DNA of 64,000 nt from CAVYXK01 sp963708245 (GCA_963708245.1 OY970201.1:1488001-1552000); one strand, 5' to 3'. Numbered from the stretch's first letter, positions 25,733-35,023 are shown. A program made the numbers and translations. Notes: generated from the letters alone by a model not told the origin.

Positions 25733-27241
25733 TGTCGGTAGCACACGGTATGTCCGGTTTAGGTAGCGCACGATCTGTCCGGTGATGATGGTTCCTTTTG
25801 GGAGCCCGGATGCGCCGGTCGGAAGCCCTTCAGGGTGTGCGAGTGATCAAGTTCGGGAGCGTGCTGGAGCGGTATGAAGCGAGCGAACTCAACCAGTGCG
25901 AAGCGGCGGAGCTGCTTGGGATCAGCGAGCGGACATTCCGTCGTTGGCAACAGCGCTACGAAGAGTGCGGGGCGGCCGGTCTTCTGGACCGGCGGCTTGG
26001 TCGGGCGTCTGGGAAGCGGGTTCCGGTCGACCGGGAGGAGGAGGTCGAGCGGCTGTATCGTATGCGTTACAGCGGGTTCACGGCGAAGCACTTTCACGAG
26101 CACTTGGTGGGCCGCCACGGTTTCCGCTGGGGCTACACGTGGACCAAGGCGTTCCTGCAATCGAAGGGGCTTCTGGAGCGCGCCGCGCGGCGCGGCGCAC
26201 ACCGGCGCAAGCGGCCGCGACGGCCGTTGCCTGGAATGATGCTTCATCAGGATGGGTCGCGCCATGAATGGCTGGCGGGGCGGGAGACGCTGGACCTGAT
26301 AGTGACGATGGACGACGCGACGAACGTGATCTACTCGGGGTTTGGTACCGGAGGAAGGCACGGAATCGACGTTCCAGGCTCTGCTGGAGGTGTTTGGCGC
26401 GCATGGCCTGCCGCTGAGCCTCTATACGGATCGGGGCAGCCACTACTTCGTGACGCCGGAGTCTGGCGGCCCGGTTGACCGGAAGCGGCCGACACAGGTT
26501 GGGCGGGCGCTGGCGCATTTGGGCGTGGAGCACATTGCGGCCTACTCACCGCAGGCCCGTGGTCGTTCGGAGCGGCTGTTTCAGACGTTACAGGATCGCC
26601 TGGTCAAGGAGCTGGCGCTGGCTGGGATCACGACGGTTGCGGAGGCCAACCGGTTCATTCGGGATTGCTACCTGCCGGCGCACAACGCGCAGTTTGCGGT
26701 GAAGGCGGAGCAGGAGGGATCGGCTTTCGTCGCCGTTGCTGGTGTCGATCTGCGGGAAATTCTGTGTATCCAGGAGGAGCGCCAGGTGGACCGCGACAAC
26801 ACGGTTTCGTGGCGACGGATGAAGCTGCAGATACCACCGTCGCCGCTGCGTGCTCATTTCGTGAAGGCACGGGTGAAGGTGCGGCAATATCACGACGGGA
26901 GCCACGCGGTGTTCCACGGCCCGCGCTGCCTGGGACGCTATGACGCGCAGGGGGCGCTGCGGATGGCGGCGTTGGACGCGGCGGCATGATCGCGCTTGGG
27001 TCCGGCTCGCCTGTGGATTTGTGGGCAACGGAAGAGCGTTGCCCACAACTCCACAGGCGCATCAGCAAAAGAAGGAAATTGATTTCATGAGTTGAAGAAG
27101 ACGCGCCCGTCACCAGCCAACGGCCCGCCTGACCTGCCGCCAGAACGGCCGCCGTTCTGTCCCTGCCTCTTGGGAACGGACCGGAAACAAGCGGACAACT
27201 GATGTGCTACGTAAACCGGACAACTTAATTAGCTATCGACA
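25733..27241 (+). mobile_element. ISNCY-family element, copy 2 (transposase frameshifted)
   Basis: The element is 1509 bp, from TGTCGGTAGC to a terminus ending GCTATCGACA. It is flanked by a 17-base direct repeat, TCAGAAACGAGCGCTAG, at 25716-25732 and 27242-27258. It is two bases shorter than copy 3 (33497-35007), exactly the size of a deletion in the transposase gene. Its orientation is opposite to copies 1 and 3. Confidence 0.95.
25810..26989 (+). pseudogene. ISNCY-family transposase with 2-base deletion
   Basis: The reading frame from MRRSEALQG runs normally to ATNVIYSGF at about 26341. There the intact copy reads GGGTTTTTGGTAGCGG and this copy GGGTTTGGTACCGG: two T are missing and one base is changed. 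The frame is lost and ends at 26478. The downstream part (EEGTESTFQALLEVF... to the C-terminus) continues in another frame to 26989. The encoded enzyme would lose the second half of its integrase core, so this copy depends on a partner copy for movement. Confidence 0.9.
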
Positions 27242-27274
27242 TCAGAAACGAGCGCTAGGAGCGGAGCCTGGGGT

Positions 27275-28075
27275 TTACTGGAACGGCAGATAGCGGAAAC
27301 TTGTCATGAAAATCTGCTCGTTCGTGCTCGGTGCGCCACCAATACCCTCGAATATCTGCCGATGTGTGTAGGAATATTGGCCGCCAAGCTCCATCGTTCC
27401 GTACCAGCCGTGCACCAAGCGCCACCAACCGCCCAGGGTCACCTGCCAGACTCCGGACGTGTCGCCGACGCAACCACGCTCCGAGCTCGATGTCGCAGGT
27501 TGCGTTGTCATACAGAGGACTGCCGTAGCCGTACCCCTTGCCTGCCACTGCGAAGTCTCGCCCCAACTCCTGCTCCGTGCCGGCGTAGGTGTAGAGATCG
27601 ATATTGTCTGTGGGATGCCCGACAAGCCCGACCCCAGTCGGTACGCGCATAGGTGGCGTAGGCTTGGCGGAGACGAAGCGTATAGCTGTTGCTCTGATTG
27701 GAGTTTACCGTCGGCGAGTCGCCTTGAAAGTCCGTCTCGAAATATGCTTGCACCTCGGTATCCGCATCGGGATTGCCGGTCATCAACAGCGAAATCCGGC
27801 TTTGCCTAGCGGAGAACCGCCGGCGGGGGCGCCGCGGCGATCTGGGCTGGCTGAGCGCGAGCTTGCTGTGCCTCCTGTCGCGCGCGCGCCGCTTCCTGCC
27901 GCGCCGCCCGCACCTCCGCGTCGCGTCGCGCGAGGTCGCCGCGCACCTGAGCAAGCCCGTTCTCGAGCCGGTGAATCTGTTGCTCAATTTCACGGATTTT
28001 CGCGTTGGTGTCGTCCGCAGCAGGCGAGGTCTGCGCCCCAGCGGTCGGTCCGGTCAGAACGATGGCGGCGGTCAC
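27275..28075 (-). pseudogene. Outer-membrane porin, multiply frameshifted relic
   Basis: On the minus strand the N-terminus is recognisable: a signal peptide (MTAAIVLTGPTAGAQT) and a coiled coil (IREIEQQIHRLENGLAQVRGDLARRD...). After a frame change come SRISLLMTGNPDADTEVQAYFETDFQGDSPT and LRLRQAYATYARTDWG. A further change gives VGHPTDNIDLYTYAGT...GYGYGSPLYDN, and the last gives LGGQYSYTHRQIF...FMTSFRYLPFQ, ending in the terminal aromatic strand. At least three frame changes and a missing central part show it is dead. It abuts ISNCY copy 2. Confidence 0.8.
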
Positions 28076-28263
28076 TACCGCGCTCAGGAACGTAATTCGG
28101 GGGGATAAGGCGGGATGTGCGTTTAGCTACGCGCGACCTTCCACGTCGTGCGGCATCCCCGACCCCGCCGTTGATTCGACGGTGCCGATGTGCGCGTGCC
28201 GAGGTCGAGATCAAGCCTCTGCCACAATACTTTCACCTGCAATAGAAGTATGACCGATTAGGG

Positions 28264-29181
28264 TCAAATGACATTATCCGGTCGGAGTCGACAGAGTTCT
28301 GCCTCCGTTCCCGTCTCCGTCTGTACCGTCGAGTGCCCGATCCCGAAGCGGGCCCGCAATTCGGCCGATAGCTCATGCAAGCGCCGGCGGTCCACATCGT
28401 CACGGCAAACCAAGTGCGCGGTAAGCGCGGTCTCGGTCGTGCTCAGCGCCCAGATGTGCAAGTCGTGGACTTCCACCACACCCGGCAATCCGGCGAGATA
28501 ATCCTGCACTGCCTCGCGTGAGACGCCCTCTGGCACCGCGTCCATCGCCAGGTCGACGCTCTCACGCAGCAGCCCCCACGTGCCCCAGGTGATCACCACG
28601 ACGAGAGCGAGGCTGGCCGCCGGATCGAGCCACAGCCAATGGGTGATGCGGATCAACACCGCCGCCACGACGACGCCGAAGGACAGGCCGGCATCGCTTG
28701 TCATGTGCATAAATGTCGCACGAATGTTCAGATCGTGCGCCCGGCCGTGCGCGAACAATAGCGCGGTCACACCGTTGATCACGATGCCGGCGCCGGCGAT
28801 AACGATCACCGGGAGAGTGGCGACCGGCTGGGGCGAGGCAAGGCGCCGGACCGCCTCCACGCCGATCGCACCAACGCTGATCAGCAGGACGGCGGCATTC
28901 ACCAGCGCCGCGAGGATGGAGCTGCGTCCCCATCCGTAGGTTCGGCGCGCTGCGGGCGGGCGGCGTCCGAGCCAAGCGGCGGCCCAGGCCAACAGCAGTC
29001 CGAGAACGTCGCCCAGGTTGTGCACCGCGTCCGCCAACAGCGCCACCGAGTTGGCCGCCAGACCGCCGGCCACCTCCGCCAGGACGAAGCCCGCGTTCAG
29101 CGCTACGCCGACCGCAAAGGCTCGGCCGGCCGGCACTGGGGCGTGTGCATCGTGGTCGTGGGGGTGATCATGGTGCGCCAT
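28264..29181 (-). CDS. Cation diffusion facilitator (zinc/cobalt-type exporter)
   Basis: A 305-residue CDF transporter exporting divalent metal (probably Zn2+/Co2+/Cd2+) in exchange for protons. It has a histidine-rich N-terminus (MAHHDHPHDHDAH), six membrane helices, and the two HD metal-site motifs: LLADAVHNLGDVLG in helix 2 and FMHMTSDAGLSFG in helix 5. The C-terminal cytoplasmic domain has VVEVHDLHIWALSTTETALTAHLV. The length fits CzcD/DmeF-type members. It is divergent from the DedA cassette, with about 150 bases between. Confidence 0.92.
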   Translation of the reverse strand: MAHHDHPHDHDAHAPVPAGRAFAVGVALNAGFVLAEVAGGLAANSVALLADAVHNLGDVLGLLLAWAAAWLGRRPPAARRTYGWGRSSILAALVNAAVLLISVGAIGVEAVRRLASPQPVATLPVIVIAGAGIVINGVTALLFAHGRAHDLNIRATFMHMTSDAGLSFGVVVAAVLIRITHWLWLDPAASLALVVVITWGTWGLLRESVDLAMDAVPEGVSREAVQDYLAGLPGVVEVHDLHIWALSTTETALTAHLVCRDDVDRRRLHELSAELRARFGIGHSTVQTETGTEAELCRLRPDNVI

Positions 29182-29335
29182 CTGGAGAGGCTACAGGGGT
29201 GGGCAGCACCTCGCTACCGACCGGATTTGCTCACGAAGGGGTTATAGCCTAATAGCCCGCCACCACTTATTTCTTGCAGAATCCGGCTGCTTGCCGGCAA
29301 TCGTGCACGGGCAGAGGGATCGACGGCCAGAACCC

Positions 29336-29920
29336 ATGATCGGCGTCTCCGTCGCCCAACTGCTCGATCTGGCACTGCGTCATCCGGCGCTGCAGGCCGG
29401 TACCATCATTCTGGCGACCTTCATCCTGGAGGACGCGGCGACGGTACTGGCCGCCACGCAGGCCGCCGCCGGCCTCGTCTCGATCCCCCTTGCGCTCGGT
29501 TCCCTCTATGTCGGGATTGTGCTGGGTGACGCCGGACTGTACGGGCTGGGTTGGCTGGCGACCCTGGTGCCTTGGATCCACCGCGCCCTGCCGCCCCAGC
29601 GTACTTCGGTGGTGCGCGCCTGGCTGGGTGGCCGGGTCTTCAAGGTGGTGCTGATCAGCCGCTTCCTGCCTGGGGTGCGGCTGCCGGCCTACACCACCTG
29701 CGGCTATCTCGGCGCCAGCTTCCGCAAATTCATCCTCGCCAGCATGACGGCCACGATGTTTTGGACCTCCGGCCTGTTCGCCCTGTCGATGAAGATCGGC
29801 GATGTGTTGATGGCGCATTTCGGGGTCTGGCGCTGGGCGGGGGTCGGCGGGATGATTGTATTCGTGATCGTGGCAGGTCGATTCGCCACCTGGCTTTGGA
29901 AGGACGCGCACCAGGAATGA
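29336..29920 (+). CDS. DedA-family membrane protein
   Basis: A 194-residue DedA (SNARE-associated/VTT) membrane protein. The first half has the re-entrant region FILEDAATVLAATQAAAGLVSIPLALGSLYVGIVLGD. The second has the arginine-containing motif ISRFLPGVRLPAYTTCGYLG. Some DedA proteins recycle undecaprenyl phosphate or phospholipids across the membrane. The ATG at 29336 is preferred; a TTG at 29291 would add a hydrophilic stretch. Its stop overlaps the ATP-grasp start (ATGA), and UppP follows, so a role in C55 lipid carrier traffic is a reasonable inference. Confidence 0.85.
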   Translation: MIGVSVAQLLDLALRHPALQAGTIILATFILEDAATVLAATQAAAGLVSIPLALGSLYVGIVLGDAGLYGLGWLATLVPWIHRALPPQRTSVVRAWLGGRVFKVVLISRFLPGVRLPAYTTCGYLGASFRKFILASMTATMFWTSGLFALSMKIGDVLMAHFGVWRWAGVGGMIVFVIVAGRFATWLWKDAHQE

Positions 29921-31020
29921 AGCTCGACGCCGCGCTTCGGTTGGTTCAGCCGGCCCGCCCCGCCGATCCGCCTGTTTCCTTCTTCGAGTTCTGGCCGAGC
30001 TGGCTGTTCTATGGCCCGGTAATTGCTCATTGCATCGCGATGGCCGTGCGCTTTCGTTCTCCGCTGGCACTGGCCGCGGCCAATCCGATGATCACGGCCG
30101 GCGGCCTGTGCGGCGAGTCAAAGCTGGACATCCTGGACCAGGTCGGCCCCGAGGCGCGCCCGCTACTCGCCCGCTACACCAGCCTGTGCACCCATGACTG
30201 GAATGCGCATATCGATCTTGCCGCAGCCGAGGACCGCCTGACCGACGCGCAACTGGGCTACCCGATCATCGCCAAGCCGGATATCGGCTGCAACGGCACA
30301 GGCGTCCGGCTGATCCGCGGGCCGGCGGACCTCTTCCGTTACCTCGCCGCGTTTCCGCGCAAGGAGCGGCTGCTGTTGCAAGAATATGTCCCTGATAGGG
30401 GTGAAGCCGGCATCTTCTACGTGCGCCACCCCGATGAGCCGGTCGGGCGCATCACCTCGATCACGCTGAAATATCCGCCCTCAGTCATCGGCGACGGCCG
30501 TTCCACCCTGCGCGAGTTGATCCTGGCCGACCCGCGTGCCGGGCGGGTGCCGCATCTTTATCTGCCGCGGCTCGCCCACCGCCTGCACGAGGTGCCCGCC
30601 CAAGGCGAGACGGTGCGGCTGGTGTTCGTCGGCAACCACTGCAAGGGCTCGATCTTCCGCGATGGCACCCGGCACGCCAGCGCCGCCGTGACCGCCTGCT
30701 TCGAGAGCATCGCTCGGGCCATCCCGGAGTTCCATTTCGGCCGAATAGATGTGCGGTTCTCCTCGCTCGCCGCGCTGGCGCGGGGCGAAGGCTTCCGCAT
30801 CATCGAGATCAACGGCGCCGGATCCGAGGCGACGCATGTATGGGACCCGACCACCAGCCTGACCGAGGCCTGGCGGGCGCAATTCTTCCACTATGGGCAG
30901 GCTTGGCGCATCGGCGCTGCCAACCGTGCGCGCGGTCACCGGCCGGCGTCGGTGGCCGAAGTGTTCCGGTTATGGCGCCAGCAGAAGCGACTAATGGCGT
31001 CGTATCCGATCAACGATTGA
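29917..31020 (+). CDS. ATP-grasp carboxylate-amine/thiol ligase-like protein
   Basis: A 367-residue protein. The N-terminal part (SFFEFWPSWLFYGPVIAHCIAMAVRFR) is amphipathic. The ATP-grasp fold follows: YPIIAKPDIGCNGTGVRLI is the nucleotide loop, RLLLQEYVPDRGEAGIFYVR the central strand, and FHFGRIDVRF with GFRIIEINGAGSEATHVWDP the Mg-binding Glu/Asn end. It resembles D-Ala-D-Ala ligase-like ATP-grasp enzymes, but the acceptor is unknown. It overlaps the DedA gene by four bases and precedes uppP by 42 bases. This arrangement suggests action on, or linked to, an envelope precursor. The start is the overlapping ATG rather than upstream codons inside the DedA gene. Confidence 0.82.
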   Translation: MKLDAALRLVQPARPADPPVSFFEFWPSWLFYGPVIAHCIAMAVRFRSPLALAAANPMITAGGLCGESKLDILDQVGPEARPLLARYTSLCTHDWNAHIDLAAAEDRLTDAQLGYPIIAKPDIGCNGTGVRLIRGPADLFRYLAAFPRKERLLLQEYVPDRGEAGIFYVRHPDEPVGRITSITLKYPPSVIGDGRSTLRELILADPRAGRVPHLYLPRLAHRLHEVPAQGETVRLVFVGNHCKGSIFRDGTRHASAAVTACFESIARAIPEFHFGRIDVRFSSLAALARGEGFRIIEINGAGSEATHVWDPTTSLTEAWRAQFFHYGQAWRIGAANRARGHRPASVAEVFRLWRQQKRLMASYPIND

Positions 31021-31062
31021 AGGGTTGCAATCACTCCCGGATTTCGGCCACCCAACCGGATT

Positions 31063-31893
31063 ATGAACACACTCCAGTCGATCATTATGGCCGTACTGCA
31101 GGGCGCTACCGAGCTGTTCCCGGTCAGCAGCCTGGGCCACGCTGTCGTACTGCCGGCGCTGCTGCGCTGGCCGATCGACCAACACGCACCGTCGTTCCTG
31201 CCGTTCCTGGTCATGCTGCATCTCGGTACCGCAACGGCGTTGCTGCTGTATTTCTGGCGCGACTGGTGGACGCTCGCCATCGGGGTGCTCGGACTCGATA
31301 GCCACGATCAGGTCCGCGAGAGCCGGCGAGTGTTCTGGCTGATCGTCGTCGCCACCCTGCCGGCCGTGGTCATCGGCTTCCTGCTGGAGCATTTCTTCCG
31401 CGGGCTGTTCGGCGCTCCGGCGGTGGCGGCCGTGTTCCTGATCATCAACGGCGTGCTGCTGATGGGCGGCGAGCGGCTGCGCGCCAGAGGGCAGCGGCCG
31501 CTGTCCAGCCTGTCGATCCCCGATGCGCTGGCGATTGGCTGTTGGCAATGCACAGCGCTGGTTCCCGGCATCTCGCGCTCCGGCGCGACGATCGTCGGCG
31601 GTCTGCTGCGCGGGATTGACCACGAGGGCGCAGCGCATTTCTCGTTTCTGATCGCGACCCCGATCATCCTTGGCGCCACCGTCCTGGAGGTGCCGAAGCT
31701 GCTGCATGGGGGGGTGCCGCGTGGTGTGGCGGCGAACGCTGTGCTGGCGGCGATCGTCGCCGGCGCGACCGCCTTCGCCAGCACGGCATTCCTGATGCGC
31801 TATTTCCGCCGCCACGACGCCTGGGCGCTCGATCCCTTCGCCTATTACTGCTTCCTGGTCGGTGCCGGCAGCCTGGCGCTGCTGCTGCTCTGA
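31063..31893 (+). CDS. uppP: Undecaprenyl-diphosphatase (BacA/UppP)
   Basis: A 276-residue polytopic membrane enzyme that dephosphorylates undecaprenyl diphosphate to regenerate the C55-P carrier for cell-wall and O-antigen synthesis; it can confer bacitracin tolerance. Both signature motifs are present: LQGATELFPVSSLGH (residues about 12-26, with the catalytic Glu and Ser) and VPGISRSGATIVGG (about 167-180). The sequence differs in detail from the common FLPISSxGH form (LFPVSSLGH). It is the third gene of the DedA/ATP-grasp/UppP set. Whether the genome has a second uppP is unknown. Confidence 0.94.
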   Translation: MNTLQSIIMAVLQGATELFPVSSLGHAVVLPALLRWPIDQHAPSFLPFLVMLHLGTATALLLYFWRDWWTLAIGVLGLDSHDQVRESRRVFWLIVVATLPAVVIGFLLEHFFRGLFGAPAVAAVFLIINGVLLMGGERLRARGQRPLSSLSIPDALAIGCWQCTALVPGISRSGATIVGGLLRGIDHEGAAHFSFLIATPIILGATVLEVPKLLHGGVPRGVAANAVLAAIVAGATAFASTAFLMRYFRRHDAWALDPFAYYCFLVGAGSLALLLL

Positions 31894-31958
31894 ACCTCGC
31901 GCGGCGCCGGACGGGAACCGGCTGGCGCGACGAACGGTTCCAGTCCCGCGGCAGCGCG

Positions 31959-32141
31959 ATGGAGGCGAACGTGATCCTGCCAGCCGAGGGATGTCCGGTC
32001 TCCGCCGAGGCGATTCGCGGGTGGTTCCGACGGACCTACAGGCGCGAGGCAAGCGAGGTCGAACTGGGCGAGCTACTGGAGGCGCTCGCCCAGCGGGAGT
32101 CGCAGCAAATTCAGGCCGGCGACGGGGCGAGACGCGAATAG
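31959..32141 (+). CDS. Small hypothetical protein
   Basis: A possible 60-residue acidic, helical protein (MEANVILPAEGCPVSAEAIRGWFRRTYRREASEVELGELLEALAQ...). It follows uppP by 65 bases. There is no strong ribosome site and no recognised domain. Codon use is similar to the neighbours, which is the main support. Confidence 0.4.
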   Translation: MEANVILPAEGCPVSAEAIRGWFRRTYRREASEVELGELLEALAQRESQQIQAGDGARRE

Positions 32142-32183
32142 CGGAGGAGGGTGGTCGGGGCCGTGCCCGTCGCAGCCTCGGCG

Positions 32184-32236
32184 CGGCACCCTCACCCGCC
32201 GCACTGCTGCGCGGCGACCTCTCCCGCAGGGCGGGT
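32184..32236 (+). repeat. GC-rich hairpin repeat, copy 3
   Basis: GGCACCCTCACCCGCC is followed by GCACTGCTGCGCGGCGACCTCTCCCGCAGGGCGGG, of the same family as at 14745 and 16880, with a shorter right arm. It lies downstream of the small ORF after uppP. Confidence 0.55.
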
Positions 32237-32327
32237 GTACGGCATCGGTTGCCGGCACGTGTGCGTAGAGCGGGAAATGACGGGCGGAGAAGTGACGCTG
32301 ACGCTGCCCTCCGGACAGTTGATGCGA

Positions 32328-33152
32328 TCATCCACGGTTCCGACAAATGCGTGCTGCACAAGGTGAATCGGCATCGGCATTCATCAGCGCCGTGCTATCG
32401 GCCGCCCCAATCCGCGTATAGCCTCCAGCGCTCGCGCGCTCGAGCACATCAGCTTCATGATGAAGCCACACCACGGACCGGTGGATATGGGCCCGCATGG
32501 CTGCCTCGGCGGCATCGGCGTCGCGCCGAAGCATTGCCTCAAGAATGGCCTCGTGCTCGGTCAGCCCGTCCTGGATCGACTTGATCAGGCCGGCACCGAA
32601 CGCAAGAACGAGGATGTTGACCGAGTGGATGGTCTGGGCCAGCGGTGGGCTCGCGGCGATGTCGAGAATGCCGGCATGGAACAAATAATCCTGGTGCATA
32701 TATGCGCGGCGATTTTCCGGTGTATCCGCGATGTCGATGCCGGCGAACAATGCACGCAACTGCTTGACCTGGTGCGGCTCGATGACCGTCGCCGCGCGTC
32801 GGGCAGCGAGACCTTCGAGCATTTCGCGCACCTCGAAGATCATTGCGAGCTCGCGTTTGGTTAGTCGCCGGACGAAGACGCCGCGGCGTGAACGCCAAAT
32901 GATCAGGCGCTCTTGCGCAAGGCGCTTGAGGGCGCTCAGCATGGGTGTGCGGCTGACACCCATCTGCCCGGCGAGCTGCTCAGGGACAATGCGCTCGCCG
33001 GCCAACAGCGTGCCATCGACGATCATCGACTTGAGGCGTTCATAGATGTGATCGTCGAGATTGGCCTGCGCCTCGTGCCTCTCCTTCGCGACGGTGTTCA
33101 GTCGCGGGCTGCTGGGAAGCCGACCGAGGTCTGGACTCTGATTTCCGCTCAT
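32328..33152 (-). CDS. GntR-family regulator, FadR/FCD subclass
   Basis: A 274-residue transcription factor. The N-terminal winged HTH (residues about 35-95) reads HIYERLKSMIVDGTLLAGERIVPEQLAGQMGVSRTPMLSALKRLAQERLI. The FCD ligand domain follows, with REMLEGLAARRAA, DYLFHAGILDIAAS, and EHEAILEAMLRRDADAAEAAMRAHI, including the metal-binding histidines typical of the class. The start at 33152 follows GGGAGGGG. The effector is unknown and no obvious target operon is adjacent apart from the uppP cassette, which converges on it. Confidence 0.88.
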   Translation of the reverse strand: MSGNQSPDLGRLPSSPRLNTVAKERHEAQANLDDHIYERLKSMIVDGTLLAGERIVPEQLAGQMGVSRTPMLSALKRLAQERLIIWRSRRGVFVRRLTKRELAMIFEVREMLEGLAARRAATVIEPHQVKQLRALFAGIDIADTPENRRAYMHQDYLFHAGILDIAASPPLAQTIHSVNILVLAFGAGLIKSIQDGLTEHEAILEAMLRRDADAAEAAMRAHIHRSVVWLHHEADVLERASAGGYTRIGAADSTALMNADADSPCAARICRNRG

Positions 33153-33480
33153 TCCCCTCCCGCTTGCATCGGCGCGTGCTTCCCCAATGATCTGGGGCAT
33201 GCTCGTCGCGTTCGTGTTTTAGCCTGAGTTCAAAGTTGAATACAAGCCAACCGACAGAGCGCCGGCTCGACCCGAACAGGTTCCCTCCGATGTGGACGAC
33301 GGCTGCGAACTCCGCTTCACCCAGGTCGGCGCCCGCGGCATCGGTATGAGGACCATTGGCTCGGCGGGTGGACACCCACTGGACGCCGATGAAGGAGTTG
33401 TTGGAAGAGGGGCGCTTGAGCGAGACAACGGGCGAGAAGGTGTGCGCAGCAAAGGAGCGGATCAGAACAAGCCAGCTCTA
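33153..33480. other. Gene-poor stretch between the GntR gene and ISNCY copy 3
   Basis: About 330 bases upstream of the GntR gene. It should carry that gene's promoter, but no confident -35/-10 pair was found. Short open frames on the minus strand have no recognisable family and may be the relic of a gene broken by the IS insertion. Confidence 0.5.
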
Positions 33481-33496
33481 GACGTAACCATGCCGG

Positions 33497-35007
33497 TGTC
33501 GATAGCTAATTAAGTTGTCCGGTTTACGTAGCACATCAGTTGTCCGCTTGTTTCCGGTCCGTTCCCAAGAGGCAGGGACAGAACGGCGGCCGTTCTGGCG
33601 GCAGGTCAGGCGGGCCGTTGGCTGGTGACGGGCGCGTCTTCTTCAACTCATGAAATCAATTTCCTTCTTTTGCTGATGCGCCTGTGGAGTTGTGGGCAAC
33701 GCTCTTCCGTTGCCCACAAATCCACAGGCGAGCCGGACCCAAGCGCGATCATGCCGCCGCGTCCAACGCCGCCATCCGCAGCGCCCCCTGCGCGTCATAG
33801 CGTCCCAGGCAGCGCGGGCCGTGGAACACCGCGTGGCTCCCGTCGTGATATTGCCGCACCTTCACCCGTGCCTTCACGAAATGAGCACGCAGCGGCGACG
33901 GTGGTATCTGCAGCTTCATCCGTCGCCACGAAACCGTGTTGTCGCGGTCCACCTGGCGCTCCTCCTGGATACACAGAATTTCCCGCAGATCGACACCAGC
34001 AACGGCGACGAAAGCCGATCCCTCCTGCTCCGCCTTCACCGCAAACTGCGCGTTGTGCGCCGGCAGGTAGCAATCCCGAATGAACCGGTTGGCCTCCGCA
34101 ACCGTCGTGATCCCAGCCAGCGCCAGCTCCTTGACCAGGCGATCCTGTAACGTCTGAAACAGCCGCTCCGAACGACCACGGGCCTGCGGTGAGTAGGCCG
34201 CAATGTGCTCCACGCCCAAATGCGCCAGCGCCCGCCCAACCTGTGTCGGCCGCTTCCGGTCAACCGGGCCGCCAGACTCCGGCGTCACGAAGTAGTGGCT
34301 GCCCCGATCCGTATAGAGGCTCAGCGGCAGGCCATGCGCGCCAAACACCTCCAGCAGAGCCTGGAACGTCGATTCCGTGCCTTCCTCCGCTACCAAAAAC
34401 CCCGAGTAGATCACGTTCGTCGCGTCGTCCATCGTCACTATCAGGTCCAGCGTCTCCCGCCCCGCCAGCCATTCATGGCGCGACCCATCCTGATGAAGCA
34501 TCATTCCAGGCAACGGCCGTCGCGGCCGCTTGCGCCGGTGTGCGCCGCGCCGCGCGGCGCGCTCCAGAAGCCCCTTCGATTGCAGGAACGCCTTGGTCCA
34601 CGTGTAGCCCCAGCGGAAACCGTGGCGGCCCACCAAGTGCTCGTGAAAGTGCTTCGCCGTGAACCCGCTGTAACGCATACGATACAGCCGCTCGACCTCC
34701 TCCTCCCGGTCGACCGGAACCCGCTTCCCAGACGCCCGACCAAGCCGCCGGTCCAGAAGACCGGCCGCCCCGCACTCTTCGTAGCGCTGTTGCCAACGAC
34801 GGAATGTCCGCTCGCTGATCCCAAGCAGCTCCGCCGCTTCGCACTGGTTGAGTTCGCTCGCTTCATACCGCTCCAGCACGCTCCCGAACTTGATCACTCG
34901 CACACCCTGAAGGGCTTCCGACCGGCGCATCCGGGCTCCCAAAAGGAACCATCATCACCGGACAGATCGTGCGCTACCTAAACCGGACATACCGTGTGCT
35001 ACCGACA
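33497..35007 (-). mobile_element. ISNCY-family element, copy 3 (intact)
   Basis: The element is 1511 bp with termini TGTCGATAGC at the left and GCTACCGACA at the right. It is flanked by a 16-base direct repeat, GACGTAACCATGCCGG, at 33481-33496 and 35008-35023. The transposase gene is full length. A long inverted stretch (GTTGTGGGCAAC type, about 33690-33730) lies downstream of the transposase stop. Its right target repeat abuts the -35 box of the threonine leader promoter. Confidence 0.95.
33749..34930 (-). CDS. ISNCY-family transposase (intact)
   Basis: A 393-residue transposase. An N-terminal HTH is at residues about 20-65 (ASELNQCEAAELLGISERTFRRWQQRYEECG). An integrase-type DDE core follows: MLHQDGSRHEWLAG (Asp), SLYTDRGSHYFVTPE (Asp), and AYSPQARGRSERLFQTLQDRLVKEL (Glu). 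The C-terminal region has RQVDRDNTVSWRRMKLQI, common to the ISNCY group. The start ATG at 34930 follows GGAG. It is intact and could mobilise copy 2. Confidence 0.95.
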   Translation of the reverse strand: MRRSEALQGVRVIKFGSVLERYEASELNQCEAAELLGISERTFRRWQQRYEECGAAGLLDRRLGRASGKRVPVDREEEVERLYRMRYSGFTAKHFHEHLVGRHGFRWGYTWTKAFLQSKGLLERAARRGAHRRKRPRRPLPGMMLHQDGSRHEWLAGRETLDLIVTMDDATNVIYSGFLVAEEGTESTFQALLEVFGAHGLPLSLYTDRGSHYFVTPESGGPVDRKRPTQVGRALAHLGVEHIAAYSPQARGRSERLFQTLQDRLVKELALAGITTVAEANRFIRDCYLPAHNAQFAVKAEQEGSAFVAVAGVDLREILCIQEERQVDRDNTVSWRRMKLQIPPSPLRAHFVKARVKVRQYHDGSHAVFHGPRCLGRYDAQGALRMAALDAAA

Positions 35008-35023
35008 GACGTAACCATGCCGG

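Noticed and set aside
25733..35007. Composite transposon formed by two inverted ISNCY copies
   Set aside because: Each copy has its own flanking target repeat on both sides (17 and 16 bases, unrelated). A composite would share one repeat at its outer ends only.
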